DNA from: Vreelandella glaciei
GTDB lineage: Bacteria; Pseudomonadota; Gammaproteobacteria; Pseudomonadales; Halomonadaceae
Length of the DNA: 64,000 nt
Reading direction: 5' to 3'
NCBI RefSeq assembly: GCF_013415125.1
Contig: NZ_JACCDE010000001.1
Coordinates: forward strand, 205,122 to 269,121
Under the pieces are notes generated by a model. The model searched no databases, was not told where the DNA came from, and saw only the letters and a program-made list of their open reading frames with translations. Made by a program: the position numbers and the translations under genes. Shown piece by piece: positions 38,475 through 48,469 of the stretch; the stretch's first letter is position 1; every line of letters begins with the position of its first letter.

Positions 38475-40082
38475 TTACATCCGGAACACGCCGAAGCGTG
38501 TCTCTTCGATTTCTGCGTTCATCGCGGCAGCTAAAGAAAGCCCTAACACATCGCGGGTTTGCAGCGGATCAATCACGCCGTCGTCCCATAAGCGGGCACT
38601 GGCGTAGTAGGGGTGGCCCTGATGCTCGTACTGGTCGCGGGTGGGCTGCTTAAAGGCTTCTTCCTCCGCTTTGCTCCACTCGCGGCCTTCGCGCTCATGC
38701 TGTTCGCGCTTAACCTGGGCCAATACGCCCGCCGCCTGCTCGCCGCCCATCACTGAAATGCGCGCGTTGGGCCACATAAACAGCAGGTTGGGGTCGTAAG
38801 CGCGGCCACACATACCGTAGTTACCGGCGCCAAAGCTGCCGCCAATCAGGACGGTGTATTTGGGTACCTTGGCGCAGGCTACGGCAGTCACCAGTTTTGC
38901 GCCGTGCTTGGCGATGCCTTCGTGTTCGTACTTGGAGCCGACCATAAAGCCGGTGATGTTCTGCAGGAAGATCAACGGAATCTTGCGCTGGGCGCAGAGC
39001 TCGATAAAGTGCGCGCCTTTCACCGCGCTTTCGGAAAACAGCACGCCGTTGTTGGCCACAATACCCACCGGGTAGCCGTGAATATGGGCAAAGCCGGTGA
39101 CCAGGGTTTCGCCGTAGTAGCGCTTGAACTCATCAAAGTCGGAGTCATCGACGATGCGGCCAATCACTTCGCGCACGTCATAGGGCTTTTTCAGGTCGGT
39201 GCCGACAATCCCATACAGTTCAGCAGGGTCGAGTTTGGGTGGCTTGGGCGCCTGCATGGCGATCTGGCCGCGTTTTTGCCAGTTCAGCCGCGACACACAG
39301 GCGCGGGCCAGCTGCAGCGCATGGGCGTCGTTTTCCGCATAGTGGTCGGCGACGCCGCTGACTTTGGCGTGAACATCCGCGCCGCCTAAGTCTTCAGCGC
39401 TGATGCTTTCACCGGTGGCGGCTTTCACCAAGGGCGGGCCGCCAAGGAAAATCGTGCCCTGCTCTTTAACGATAATCGACTCATCCGCCATGGCGGGCAC
39501 ATAAGCGCCGCCAGCGGTGCAGGAGCCCATCACCACGGCAATTTGCGGAATGCCTTCGGCGGACATGGTCGCCTGATTGTAGAAGATACGCCCGAAGTGC
39601 TCGCGATCTGGGAACACTTCATCCTGGCGGGGCAGAAAGGCGCCGCCGGAATCGACCAGATAGATGCACGGCAGACGATGCTTGCGGGCGATCTCCTGGG
39701 CGCGAATATGCTTTTTGACGGTCAGCGGGAAGTAAGTACCGCCTTTCACCGTGGCATCGTTAGCGACAATCACACATTCGACGCCGGCAACACGGCCAAT
39801 GCCGGTGACCACGCCAGCGGCGGGAATTTCGCTATCGTAAATGTTGTGCGCTGCCAGGGCGGAAAACTCTAAAAACGGCGAACCTTCATCGATCAAGTGA
39901 TCGATGCGGTCGCGGACAAACAGCTTGCCGCGGCTTTCGTGGCGCTCGCGGGCTTTGGCACCGCCACCCTGGGCGACGGCAGCGGTCAGTTCCCGCAGTT
40001 TGTTCACTTCACCGAGCATTGAGGCTTCGTTGGCTTGAAACACATCGCTGCGCGGGTTGATCTGAGTAGAAATGGAACTCAT
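38475..40082 (-). CDS. liuB: Methylcrotonyl-CoA carboxylase, beta (carboxyltransferase) subunit
   Basis: About 535 residues from the ATG at 40082; the frame extends to 40124 but that would overlap liuA. Carboxyltransferase blocks: [58 protein letters not shown], and [18 protein letters not shown] with acyl-CoA oxyanion sites. It transfers CO2 from biotin to methylcrotonyl-CoA. It is separated from liuA by 10 bases. Confidence 0.93.
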   Translation of the reverse strand: MSSISTQINPRSDVFQANEASMLGEVNKLRELTAAVAQGGGAKARERHESRGKLFVRDRIDHLIDEGSPFLEFSALAAHNIYDSEIPAAGVVTGIGRVAGVECVIVANDATVKGGTYFPLTVKKHIRAQEIARKHRLPCIYLVDSGGAFLPRQDEVFPDREHFGRIFYNQATMSAEGIPQIAVVMGSCTAGGAYVPAMADESIIVKEQGTIFLGGPPLVKAATGESISAEDLGGADVHAKVSGVADHYAENDAHALQLARACVSRLNWQKRGQIAMQAPKPPKLDPAELYGIVGTDLKKPYDVREVIGRIVDDSDFDEFKRYYGETLVTGFAHIHGYPVGIVANNGVLFSESAVKGAHFIELCAQRKIPLIFLQNITGFMVGSKYEHEGIAKHGAKLVTAVACAKVPKYTVLIGGSFGAGNYGMCGRAYDPNLLFMWPNARISVMGGEQAAGVLAQVKREQHEREGREWSKAEEEAFKQPTRDQYEHQGHPYYASARLWDDGVIDPLQTRDVLGLSLAAAMNAEIEETRFGVFRM

Positions 40083-40092
40083 GACAGGGCCC

Positions 40093-41268
40093 TTACTTAC
40101 TTTCGGTGAAGAGTTCGCGGCCAATTAGCATCCGCCGAATCTCGCTGGTGCCCGCGCCGATCTCATACAGCTTGGCGTCTCGCAGCAGGCGCCCGGTGGG
40201 GTATTCGTTGATATAGCCGTTGCCGCCGAGTAGCTGAATGGAATCCAGTGCGACCTGAGTGGCTTTTTCGGCGCAGTAGAGAATCACCCCGGCGGCGTCT
40301 TTGCGGGACGTTTGGCCACGGTCGCAGGCACCGGCTACGGCGTATAAATAGGCGCGGCAGGCGTTCAGGGTGGTATACATATCCGCCACTTTGCCCTGCA
40401 CCAATTGGAATTCACCAATCGACTGGTTGAACTGCTTACGCTCGTGGATATAGGGCATCACCACATCCATGGCGGCCTGCATAATGCCGATCGGCCCAGC
40501 GGCAAGCACGGTGCGTTCGTAATCCAAGCCACTCATGAGTACGCGTACGCCTTTGCCTTCCCCACCGAGAATATTTTCAGCAGGAACGGCGCAGTCCTGG
40601 AAGACCAGTTCACAGGTGTTGGAACCGCGCATGCCCAGCTTGTCGAGCTTCTGGGCGGTGGAGAAACCGGGCATACCTTTTTCGATAATAAAGGCGGTGA
40701 TGCCTTTGGAACCGGCGTCTGGATCTGTTTTGGCGTACACCACCAGCACATCAGCATCCGGACCGTTGGTGATCCACATTTTATTGCCGTTAAGGATGTA
40801 GTGGTCGCCATTCTGCTTGGCACGTAGCTGCATCGAGACCACATCCGAGCCTGCGCCGGGTTCCGACATGGCGAGCGCGCCCACGTGGTCGCCGCTGATC
40901 AGCTTGGGCAGGTACTTGGCTTTCTGTTCGGGGGAGGCGTTGATCTTGATCTGGTTCACGCACAGGTTGGAGTGGGCGCCGTAAGAGAGCGCGACCGATG
41001 CGCTGGCCCGGGAGATCTCTTCCATGGCAATACAGTGGGCGAGGTAGCCCATGCCGCTGCCGCCATCCTCTTCAGAGACGGTAATCCCCAATAGCCCCAT
41101 ATCGCCAAACTTCTTCCATAGGTCGTTAGGGAATTCGTTATTGCGGTCGATTTCGGCAGCGCGTGGAGCAATCTCGCTGGCCGCAAAGGCGTTGACCTGC
41201 TCGCGCAGCATGTTCAGTTCGTCGTCGAGGCCGAAGTTGAGTTCTGAGTAGTGTGAAAACATGGTCAA
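40093..41268 (-). CDS. liuA: Isovaleryl-CoA dehydrogenase
   Basis: 391 residues of the acyl-CoA dehydrogenase family. FAD/substrate blocks are [14 protein letters not shown] and [12 protein letters not shown]. The catalytic Glu of isovaleryl-CoA dehydrogenases lies in [13 protein letters not shown] (about residue 248) rather than at the usual C-terminal place; [19 protein letters not shown] follows. It oxidises isovaleryl-CoA to methylcrotonyl-CoA. First structural gene after liuR. Confidence 0.94.
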   Translation of the reverse strand: MTMFSHYSELNFGLDDELNMLREQVNAFAASEIAPRAAEIDRNNEFPNDLWKKFGDMGLLGITVSEEDGGSGMGYLAHCIAMEEISRASASVALSYGAHSNLCVNQIKINASPEQKAKYLPKLISGDHVGALAMSEPGAGSDVVSMQLRAKQNGDHYILNGNKMWITNGPDADVLVVYAKTDPDAGSKGITAFIIEKGMPGFSTAQKLDKLGMRGSNTCELVFQDCAVPAENILGGEGKGVRVLMSGLDYERTVLAAGPIGIMQAAMDVVMPYIHERKQFNQSIGEFQLVQGKVADMYTTLNACRAYLYAVAGACDRGQTSRKDAAGVILYCAEKATQVALDSIQLLGGNGYINEYPTGRLLRDAKLYEIGAGTSEIRRMLIGRELFTESK

Positions 41269-41356
41269 TCACCTGTGCTGATTATTTGTGTTTGCTATCT
41301 GTAATTAGCCATCTGGGCTGGCGTAGCTTTGTCGGCTAATCGGGCTGGCGGACGCG

Positions 41357-41824
41357 TCAGTGCATAGTGGCGGAAGAGGGGGCTGAGGCTTTATCGGCCG
41401 AACTCGCGTGCTCTTCTTCGTTTTGTGTTTCTTGAGGCTCTTTTTCGAGTAGTTCTTCGAGCGCTTGGCGGCAGCGGATCTCAGCGCTTTCAAGCTCTAG
41501 CTGAACCATGGTGATGTCTTTCATTTGTTGATCCAGCGCCGCACGGCGCTCGCCTATTTTGCTAAGCATTAGATGCAGCTGCTTTTTACTGCCGCTGCGG
41601 GTTTCGTCCCAAAGCTCGAACAGTTCGCGTATCTCTGCCAATGAAAACCCTAGCCGCTTACCGCGAATGGTGAGCTTCAGCCGTACACGGTCTTTGCTGC
41701 TGTAAACCCTGGTTTGTCCGCGGCGCGTAGGGTGGAGCAGCTCCTGATCTTCATAGAAGCGAATGCTACGGGTGGTTAAATCAAACTCGTTGGCTAGTTC
41801 ACTGATCGAGTAAGTTTTGCTCAT
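41357..41824 (-). CDS. liuR: MerR-family regulator LiuR
   Basis: 155 residues. The N-terminal winged helix is YSISELANEFDLTTRSIRFYEDQELLHPTRRGQTRVYSSKDRVRL. A dimerisation coiled coil runs at about 80-135 and a Glu-rich tail follows. LiuR proteins control branched-chain amino acid breakdown in proteobacteria and sense CoA intermediates. It heads the liuR-liuABCDE row. A perfect 16-bp palindrome lies 76 bp upstream. Confidence 0.92.
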   Translation of the reverse strand: MSKTYSISELANEFDLTTRSIRFYEDQELLHPTRRGQTRVYSSKDRVRLKLTIRGKRLGFSLAEIRELFELWDETRSGSKKQLHLMLSKIGERRAALDQQMKDITMVQLELESAEIRCRQALEELLEKEPQETQNEEEHASSADKASAPSSATMH

Positions 41825-41899
41825 GGTGACGTTCTCTCAATAAGGCGTTGTTCCCAATATATGACTCCTATGGAACACTGCCACTGAGGCTAAAACAAG

Positions 41900-41915
41900 T
41901 TTACGTTAACGTAAA
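41900..41915. promoter_or_regulatory. LiuR box 1 (upstream of liuR/liuABCDE)
   Basis: TTTACGTTAACGTAAA is a perfect 16-bp palindrome of the type reported for LiuR regulons in proteobacteria. It is placed 76 bp before liuR. Confidence 0.7.
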
Positions 41916-42066
41916 GCAATTGTTGCTAGCAGTTGAAAAGCGTTGAAATTAGGTAAGTTGTTGATATTTATGTTTTGAAGGCAGCTATTAATTCAGGATA
42001 ATGTCGTCGATAGACCAAAGTTGTAATTGTATTGCTATAGCGACAGTTGCTAGTTTGCACATACAC

Positions 42067-42082
42067 CTTACGTTCAGGTAAG
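42067..42082. promoter_or_regulatory. LiuR-like box 2 (upstream of livGF)
   Basis: CTTACGTTCAGGTAAG keeps the outer arms of box 1 (TTACGT...GGTAA) with a changed centre. It is 69 bp before livG, so the importer may share the regulator. Confidence 0.5.
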
Positions 42083-42150
42083 GCAGTAGCAGCCGCTTTT
42101 GCCATGCCTGTAAAGAATTAGCACAACAACAATAAGAGGCTTGCCACTCT

Positions 42151-42942
42151 ATGAGTGCAAACGATGTCCTTCAGGGACCTGTCCTCGAAACCCGAGGGCT
42201 GACCAAAGAGTTTCGCGGCTTCACCGCCGTGGACGATGTCAATCTTCAGGTACAGGAAGGGCATATTCACGCACTGATTGGCCCCAATGGGGCTGGTAAA
42301 ACCACCGTATTTAACTTATTGACCAAATTTCTGCCGCCTACCCGCGGCGATATTTTGTACCGCGGCAACTCAATCACCAGTAAAAAATCCAACGAAATCG
42401 CCCAGCTAGGGTTGGTGCGTTCGTTTCAGATTTCTGCGGTATTCGCCCACATGACCGCGTTGGAGAATGTGCGAGTGGCCCTGCAGCGCAAACTGGGTAC
42501 CTCGTTTCATTTCTGGAAATCTGAGAAATCCCTGGATCACCTTAATGAGCGCGCGCTTGAACTACTGGAAGAAGTGGGTCTGCGGGAGTATGCCGATACG
42601 CTAACGGTAGAAATGCCCTACGGCCGTAAACGAGCGCTGGAGCTCGCCACCACGCTAGCGCTCGACCCCACCATGATGCTGCTCGATGAACCGACCCAAG
42701 GTATGGGCGCTGAAGACGTTGATCGCATCGTTGCGCTGATCAAGCGCGTCTCTCAGGGCCGGACAGTGCTGATGGTAGAGCATAACTTAAGCGTTGTTAG
42801 CCGCCTATGCGACCGCATCACGGTATTGGCGCGGGGCGCGGTACTGGCCGAGGGCGATTACGACAGCGTGTCGCGCAACCCGCTGGTGCGTGAAGCCTAT
42901 ATGGGCAGCGATGCCGCTGAGGAAGAGGGAGCCACGGTATGA
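42151..42942 (+). CDS. livG: Branched-chain amino acid ABC transporter, ATP-binding protein LivG
   Basis: 263 residues. Walker A GPNGAGKTTVFN (about 44-55), Q-loop region, signature MPYGRKRALELATT (a degenerate LSGGQ of the LivG class), Walker B MMLLDEPTQGMG and switch His in VEHNLSVV. It powers import with LivF. The stop overlaps livF by 4 bases. Unusually, the two ATPase genes precede the binding-protein and permease genes. Confidence 0.92.
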   Translation: MSANDVLQGPVLETRGLTKEFRGFTAVDDVNLQVQEGHIHALIGPNGAGKTTVFNLLTKFLPPTRGDILYRGNSITSKKSNEIAQLGLVRSFQISAVFAHMTALENVRVALQRKLGTSFHFWKSEKSLDHLNERALELLEEVGLREYADTLTVEMPYGRKRALELATTLALDPTMMLLDEPTQGMGAEDVDRIVALIKRVSQGRTVLMVEHNLSVVSRLCDRITVLARGAVLAEGDYDSVSRNPLVREAYMGSDAAEEEGATV

Positions 42943-43682
42943 TGACTGCCGAAGCACAAGCACCGATCGAAAACATGCAAAACCTGGAGATGTTGCGGGT
43001 TCAGGATCTGCACGCCTTTTATGGCGAATCGCATATCCTGCACGGCGTCAATTTTGATGTGAAGCGAGGCGAGCTGGTGACGCTGCTGGGCCGCAACGGC
43101 GCTGGGCGCAGTACCACGCTGAAATCGATCATGAACATGGTAGGGCGACGCACCGGCTCCATCGTGATTAATGGTAATGAAACGCTGACCATGAAGCCGC
43201 ACCATATTCCGCGTCTGGGGGTGGGCTACTGCCCGGAAGAGCGGGGTATCTTCGCTAGTTTGGATGTTCACGAAAATCTTTTATTACCGCCCACGGTGCG
43301 TTCCGGCGGCATGAGCCTCGATGAAATTTACGCCATGTTCCCCAACCTTTATGAACGGCGCAGAAGCCAGGGCACCCGGCTTTCCGGCGGTGAGCAGCAG
43401 ATGCTGGCCATGGCGCGCATTTTACGCACTGGGGCAAGGATGCTGCTGCTGGATGAAATTACCGAAGGGCTTGCCCCGGTCATCGTGCAGAAATTGGCCG
43501 AGGTACTGGTTCAGCTTAAGGAACGCGGCATGACCATCGTCCTCGTGGAGCAGAATTTCCGCTTTGCGGCGCCGCTGGCAGATCGCCACTTCGTGATGGA
43601 TCACGGTCAGATTGTCGAAGAAATCAGCGCCGCGCAGCTACCATCGCGCCGGGAACATCTCAATTCGATGCTAGGGGTATAA
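42939..43682 (+). CDS. livF: Branched-chain amino acid ABC transporter, ATP-binding protein LivF (Walker A Lys to Arg)
   Basis: 247 residues. The signature LSGGEQQML, Walker B RMLLLDEITEGLAP and switch VEQNFRFA are normal. The Walker A loop reads GRNGAGRSTT, with Arg57 where Lys is canonical; the codon is CGC at about 43107. Lys-to-Arg at this place usually weakens ATP hydrolysis, though some LivF relatives seem to carry it. If LivF is slow, LivG may do most of the work. Confidence 0.9.
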   Translation: MMTAEAQAPIENMQNLEMLRVQDLHAFYGESHILHGVNFDVKRGELVTLLGRNGAGRSTTLKSIMNMVGRRTGSIVINGNETLTMKPHHIPRLGVGYCPEERGIFASLDVHENLLLPPTVRSGGMSLDEIYAMFPNLYERRRSQGTRLSGGEQQMLAMARILRTGARMLLLDEITEGLAPVIVQKLAEVLVQLKERGMTIVLVEQNFRFAAPLADRHFVMDHGQIVEEISAAQLPSRREHLNSMLGV

Positions 43683-43849
43683 CGCACTGATGATTAATCA
43701 TTAAACGCTCTTTACGCCAAGGGCACGCCGCTCACCCATAATAATAGTAACCATTAATGAGCAGTTCGCACTTCCAAGACAGCTCAACGACAACTCAAAG
43801 CGACACCATCATCTCACAACAACAAAGGCCCCAGGGCCAGGAGAAGAAC

Positions 43850-45073
43850 ATGACCTTCATCAAAAAAACGCTGGCTGCCAGCATCGCCGTGGCGGCAGCT
43901 TCAAGCCTTGCTGTGTCTACCGCTCAGGCGGATATGAGCGACGGCGAAGTGCGCATTGGTTACCTGGCCGATATGTCCGGTACCTACCGTGACCTGGCAG
44001 GCCCAGGCGGCCTGACCGCCATGGAAATGGCGGTAGCTGATTTTGGTGGCAGCGTTGACGGGGCGCCTATCGTGATTTCCAGTGCCGATGATCGCAACAG
44101 CGCCGACGTAGGCGCCAATACCGTGCGTGGCTGGATCGACCAGGATAACGTCGACATGGTAGGCGGTCTGGTCGCTTCCTCGGTCTCGATCGCCGTTACC
44201 AAGGTGCTCGAAGAGAATAACGGCCTGGGGATTGTTTCCGGCTCAGCGGCCTCTAGCATTACCAACGAACACTGCACGCCTAACCATATTCACTGGGTGT
44301 ACGACACCTATCCGCTAGCTAACGGTACCGCCAAAGCAGTCGTAGAGCAGGGCGGCGACAGCTGGTTCATGCTGACCGCTGATTACGCTTTCGGTCATGC
44401 GCTTGAAGCCGATGTCACCAAGGTAGTGGAAGAGAGCGGCGGTGAGATTGTCGGTGGCGTGCGTCACCCCTTCCCAACGAGCGACTTCTCCTCTTATATT
44501 CTTCAAGCCCAAGGCTCGGGTGCCAAGATCGTGGGCCTGGCCAACGCGGGCGCGGATACCGTTAACGCGATCACCACGGCCAGCCAGTTTGGTTTGACGC
44601 AATCCGGCCAGCAGCTCGCGGGTCTATTGATCTTCCTGAATGACGTTCACGCCCTTGGCCTGGAAGCTACGCAGAACCTGCTGCTGACGACCGGTTGGTA
44701 CTGGGATATGGACGAGCAGTCTCGTGAATGGGCGCAGCGCTACTTCGATGAAGTGGGCCGTATGCCGACCATGGTACAAGCCGGTATCTACTCAAGCACG
44801 ATGCATTACCTGAAAGCCGTAGAAGCCGCGGGCACCGACGATCCTGAAACCGTGCGTGCGCAGATGGCTGACATGCCCATCGAGGACTTCTTTGCCCGCA
44901 ACGGCAGCATTCGTGAAGATGGCCGCATGATTCACGATATGTACCTGGCTCAGGTGAAAACGCCTGAAGAGTCCACCGGTGAGTGGGACCTTTACGAAAT
45001 TCTCAGCACCATTCCCGCCGCAGAAGCCTACCGCCCGCTTTCTGAGAGCCAGTGCAAACTGGTACAGAACTAA
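43850..45073 (+). CDS. livK: Branched-chain amino acid ABC transporter substrate-binding protein
   Basis: About 407 residues from the ATG at 43850, which has an AGGAGAAGAAC ribosome site; the frame to 43757 is leader. Signal peptide KKTLAASIAVAAASSLAVSTAQA. The mature part is a type I periplasmic-binding fold (VRIGYLADMSGTYRDLAGPGG, VGGLVASSVSIAV, ADYAFGHALEADV, VVGG). Exact ligand (Leu/Ile/Val, or a wider range) is not readable. The neighbouring liu and valine genes suggest branched-chain amino acids. Confidence 0.88.
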   Translation: MTFIKKTLAASIAVAAASSLAVSTAQADMSDGEVRIGYLADMSGTYRDLAGPGGLTAMEMAVADFGGSVDGAPIVISSADDRNSADVGANTVRGWIDQDNVDMVGGLVASSVSIAVTKVLEENNGLGIVSGSAASSITNEHCTPNHIHWVYDTYPLANGTAKAVVEQGGDSWFMLTADYAFGHALEADVTKVVEESGGEIVGGVRHPFPTSDFSSYILQAQGSGAKIVGLANAGADTVNAITTASQFGLTQSGQQLAGLLIFLNDVHALGLEATQNLLLTTGWYWDMDEQSREWAQRYFDEVGRMPTMVQAGIYSSTMHYLKAVEAAGTDDPETVRAQMADMPIEDFFARNGSIREDGRMIHDMYLAQVKTPEESTGEWDLYEILSTIPAAEAYRPLSESQCKLVQN

Positions 45074-45173
45074 TCCCAGGCAGCACTTGCGCTAGGAAGT
45101 CATCGCAAGAGATGTGCAAAACCGGTTGGCGGCAAGTTGCCGCCAACTGTTTGATGGCGAGGAGAGTCGCGTT

Positions 45174-46061
45174 ATGACGATGATATTCGGCGTGCCATTG
45201 GCCGTCTTCATGGGCCAGCTGACGCTAGGTCTTGTGAACGGCGCCTTTTACGCACTGCTTAGCCTGGGCCTAGCGGTCATCTTCGGCCTGTTGAAGATCG
45301 TCAACTTCGCCCACGGGGCGCAATATATGCTGGGTGCCTTCGCCGCGCTGCTGGGCTTTCGTTACCTGGGTATTAACTACTGGCTGGCGCTACTGCTGGT
45401 TCCCCTCGTGGTGGGTGCCTTCGGTGTGCTGCTTGAGCGCTTTCTGCTGCGCCGAATTGCCCACTTAGACCACCTCTATGGGCTGCTGCTGACCTTTGGT
45501 CTGGCGCTGATTTTTGAAGGCACGCTGGTCAACTTCTTCGGGGTTTCAGGCGCGCGTTATGCAACGCCTGAGATACTGCAGGGCGGCTTGAACCTGGGTT
45601 TCATGTTCTTGCCCACTTACCGTGCCTGGGTGTTGGTGGCGGCACTGGCGATGTGTCTGTTCACCTGGTTCATGATCGAGCGTACTCGGTTGGGGGCCTA
45701 CCTGCGGGCGGGCACTGAAAACTCACAATTGATGCAGGCGTTTGGCGTTAATGTGCCGCTGCTGATAACCCTGACCTATGGCTTTGGCGTGGCCCTGGCT
45801 GCGTTTGCCGGGGTGCTTGCCGCGCCGCTGTATCCGGTCTCTCCCACTATGGGTTCCAGCCTTTTGATCGTGGTGTTTGCAGTGGTGGTGATTGGCGGTA
45901 TGGGCTCGATTCTGGGCGCCATTATTACCGGCCTGGCGATGGGCATCATCGAAGGCCTGACCAAGGTGTACTACCCGGAGGCCTCTAATACGGTGATCTT
46001 CTTCGTCATGATCGTCGTGCTCATGTTGCGCCCAGTCGGGCTGTTCGGTAAGGAGGCATAA
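45174..46061 (+). CDS. livH: Branched-chain amino acid ABC transporter permease LivH
   Basis: About 295 residues from the ATG at 45174 with a GAGGAGAG ribosome site; the open frame to 45114 is unlikely. Eight or so membrane helices; family blocks GAFYALLSLGLAVIFGLLKIVNFAHG and VVVIGGMGSILGAIITG. It forms the membrane pore with LivM. Confidence 0.92.
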   Translation: MTMIFGVPLAVFMGQLTLGLVNGAFYALLSLGLAVIFGLLKIVNFAHGAQYMLGAFAALLGFRYLGINYWLALLLVPLVVGAFGVLLERFLLRRIAHLDHLYGLLLTFGLALIFEGTLVNFFGVSGARYATPEILQGGLNLGFMFLPTYRAWVLVAALAMCLFTWFMIERTRLGAYLRAGTENSQLMQAFGVNVPLLITLTYGFGVALAAFAGVLAAPLYPVSPTMGSSLLIVVFAVVVIGGMGSILGAIITGLAMGIIEGLTKVYYPEASNTVIFFVMIVVLMLRPVGLFGKEA

Positions 46062-46063
46062 GC

Positions 46064-47059
46064 ATGATGACAGAATCTCAACCAATGGCGGCACCCTCAG
46101 CGGTGATGGAGCGTGAGAAGCGCGCCAAGTTTCGCCGTAATATGTTTTATCTGGCGCTGATCGTAGTGGGGCTGGTAGCACCCTTTCTCGCCTACCCAGT
46201 GTTCCTGATGAAAGTGCTCTGTTTTGCGCTATTCGCCTGCGCATTCAACCTGTTGCTTGGCTATGCGGGGTTGTTGTCCTTCGGGCATGCGGCGTTCTTG
46301 GCCACCGGCGGCTACGTAACCGGCTATTTGCTGGCGAGCTACCCGGGGCTAACGCCAGAACTAGGCATTATCGCCGGTACCTTGATGGCGACCCTGTTGG
46401 GCGTGCTATTTGGGGTGCTCTCCATTCGTCGCCAGGGCATCTATTTTGCCATGGTGACGTTGGCGATCGCCCAGCTGGTGTATTTCATGTTTGTTCAGGC
46501 GCCGTTTACCGGCGGTGAAGATGGGCTGCACGGCGTGCCGCGTGGCGAACTGTTTGGCTTTATCAGCCTGAGCAGCAACCTGGCGATGTACTACTTTGTA
46601 TTTGCGATTTTCATCTTCGGCTTTGCGCTGATTCAGCGCACGGTGCACTCACCGTTTGGCCAGGTGTTAAAAGCGATTCGTGAAAACGAGCCCCGCGCAG
46701 TATCGCTGGGCTACAACGCCGATGCCTACAAGTTGGTAGCGTTCGTGATATCTGCCGGTTTGGCCGGGCTGGCCGGTTCGACCAAAACCGTGGTCTTCCA
46801 GCTGGCTTCGCTGACCGATGCCCACTGGCATATGTCGGGTGAGGTCATTCTGATGACCCTGCTGGGTGGGGTAGGAACGCTGCTGGGCCCCTTAATGGGC
46901 GCGGGCATTGTGGTTAGTCTTCAGCATATCCTCGCGCAATCCCCCTTGGGGAACTGGGTGAGCGTGATTCTGGGCATTATCTTTGTGTTCTGCGTGCTTA
47001 GCTTCCGCAGCGGTATTGTCGGCGAGCTGGACAAAATGTACCGGAAAAACTTCAAGTAG
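46064..47059 (+). CDS. livM: Branched-chain amino acid ABC transporter permease LivM
   Basis: 331 residues, about ten membrane helices. Blocks: LCFALFACAFNLLLGYAGLLSFGHAAF, SIRRQGIYFAMVTLAIAQ, AIRENEPRAVSLGYNADAYKL and LLGGVGTLLGPLMGAG. It starts 2 bases after livH; a strong terminator follows. Confidence 0.92.
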   Translation: MMTESQPMAAPSAVMEREKRAKFRRNMFYLALIVVGLVAPFLAYPVFLMKVLCFALFACAFNLLLGYAGLLSFGHAAFLATGGYVTGYLLASYPGLTPELGIIAGTLMATLLGVLFGVLSIRRQGIYFAMVTLAIAQLVYFMFVQAPFTGGEDGLHGVPRGELFGFISLSSNLAMYYFVFAIFIFGFALIQRTVHSPFGQVLKAIRENEPRAVSLGYNADAYKLVAFVISAGLAGLAGSTKTVVFQLASLTDAHWHMSGEVILMTLLGGVGTLLGPLMGAGIVVSLQHILAQSPLGNWVSVILGIIFVFCVLSFRSGIVGELDKMYRKNFK

Positions 47060-47103
47060 CGGTTAGAGGCGGCTTTGCCTCGGGCTTATTGATTCTTCCC
47101 ATT

Positions 47104-47127
47104 GGGCGCCGTTTGGCGCCCTTTTTT
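47104..47127 (+). terminator. Rho-independent terminator of the liv operon
   Basis: GGGCGCC-GTTT-GGCGCCC followed by six T. It lies 45 bp after the livM stop. Confidence 0.88.
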
Positions 47128-47235
47128 CGACTCCATTCCCTATACGACGCTAGAGCTTCCCTATACCACGCCCGAGCCTCTACACCTAAGGTAGCAAGTG
47201 CTTGCAGGTTGCTTGTGATTGGGTAAATGGATAAG

Positions 47236-47251
47236 TTAACGTTAACGTCAA
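47236..47251. promoter_or_regulatory. LiuR box 3 (upstream of the valine-catabolism operon)
   Basis: TTAACGTTAACGTCAA shares the ACGTTAACGT core with box 1, 47 bp before the acyl-CoA dehydrogenase start. It ties this operon to the same regulator. Confidence 0.6.
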
Positions 47252-47297
47252 TTATAACGACAACAGCAGTGCGCACGCGCATTCGCGGAGATACGCC

Positions 47298-48452
47298 ATG
47301 AATTTTGAACTCAACGAAGATCAGGTCGCCTTTGCCGATATGGCGCGGGCATTTGCCCAAAACGAGCTAGAGCCCCATGCGGCCGAGTGGGATCAAACCT
47401 CATTCTTTCCAGTTGATGTGATTCGCAAAGCGGGCGAGCTGGGCTTTTGCTCTCTTTACGCGCCAGAAAGCGTGGGCGGGTTAGGGCTCTCGCGGTTAGA
47501 CGCCAGCATCATATTCGAACAGCTCTCCATGGGCTGCACCTCGACCACCGCGTATCTGACCATTCATAACATGGTGACCTGGATGCTGGCGGATTTCGGC
47601 ACGCCGGACGCAGTGGAGCAGTGGGGCGCAAGGCTGGCCACGGGCGAGCTGCTGGGCTCCTACTGCCTGACCGAACCTAACTCAGGCTCCGACGCGGCCT
47701 CGCTAAAAACCACCGCCAAGCGCGATGGCGATCACTACGTGTTGACCGGCAGCAAGATGTTTATTTCCGGCGCGGGTAGCACCGATTTCCTGGTGGTAAT
47801 GGCGCGCACCGGTGGCGAGGGGGCGAGCGGCGTGTCGGCGTTTGCGGTGGATGCCAAGAGCGATGGCATCAGCTACGGGCGCAAAGAAGAGAAGATGGGC
47901 TGGAACAGCCAACCCACCCGCATGATTACCTTTGAAGAGGTGCGGGTGCCCGCCAATCACCTATTGGGCAACGAAGGCGACGGTTTCAAAATCGCCATGA
48001 AGGGCCTTGACGGGGGGCGGATCAATATTGCCACTTGTTCGATCGGCACCGCGCAGCAGGCGATCAACAAAGCGCGGGAATACATGCTCGAACGCAAGCA
48101 GTTCGGCAAACGGCTCGCCGAGTTCCAGGCGTTGCAGTTCCGCCTGGCCGATATGGTCACCGAGCTGGTCGCGGCACGGCAATTGGTACGCATGGCCGCC
48201 ACCAAGCTGGACGCTGGCCACGCCGATGCACCGACCTACTGTGCCATGGCCAAACGCTTTGCGACCGATGTGGGTTTCAAAGTGTGCGATGAAGCGCTGC
48301 AAATGTACGGCGGCAATGGCTATATCAAGGAGTACCCCATGGAGCGCTACGTGCGCGATACGCGGGTGCACCGGATTCTCGAAGGCACCAACGAAATCAT
48401 GCGCCTGATCATCTCCCGTCGGGTATTGGCAGACGGCGCCACTGAGCTGTAA
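47298..48452 (+). CDS. Acyl-CoA dehydrogenase, likely isobutyryl-CoA dehydrogenase
   Basis: 384 residues. CLTEPNSGSDAASLKT, KMFISGAGSTDFLVV, ERKQFGKRLAEFQALQF and a C-terminal RILEGTNEIMRLI with the usual catalytic Glu (in YVRDTRVHRILEGTNE). The context with a 3-hydroxyisobutyryl-CoA hydrolase and mmsB points to oxidation of isobutyryl-CoA in valine breakdown. A general short-chain role is possible. ATG at 47298 with a CGGAG ribosome site. Confidence 0.88.
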   Translation: MNFELNEDQVAFADMARAFAQNELEPHAAEWDQTSFFPVDVIRKAGELGFCSLYAPESVGGLGLSRLDASIIFEQLSMGCTSTTAYLTIHNMVTWMLADFGTPDAVEQWGARLATGELLGSYCLTEPNSGSDAASLKTTAKRDGDHYVLTGSKMFISGAGSTDFLVVMARTGGEGASGVSAFAVDAKSDGISYGRKEEKMGWNSQPTRMITFEEVRVPANHLLGNEGDGFKIAMKGLDGGRINIATCSIGTAQQAINKAREYMLERKQFGKRLAEFQALQFRLADMVTELVAARQLVRMAATKLDAGHADAPTYCAMAKRFATDVGFKVCDEALQMYGGNGYIKEYPMERYVRDTRVHRILEGTNEIMRLIISRRVLADGATEL

Positions 48453-48469
48453 AAGGATAAGGAATGCCC

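Larger units (their letters stand above)
41825..42150. other. Divergent control region between liuR and livG (326 bp)
   Basis: Holds two LiuR-like palindromes (41900-41915 and 42067-42082) and presumably both promoters. An AGAGG ribosome-site-like run (about 42136-42140) precedes the livG ATG at 42151. No other gene is seen. Confidence 0.6.
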
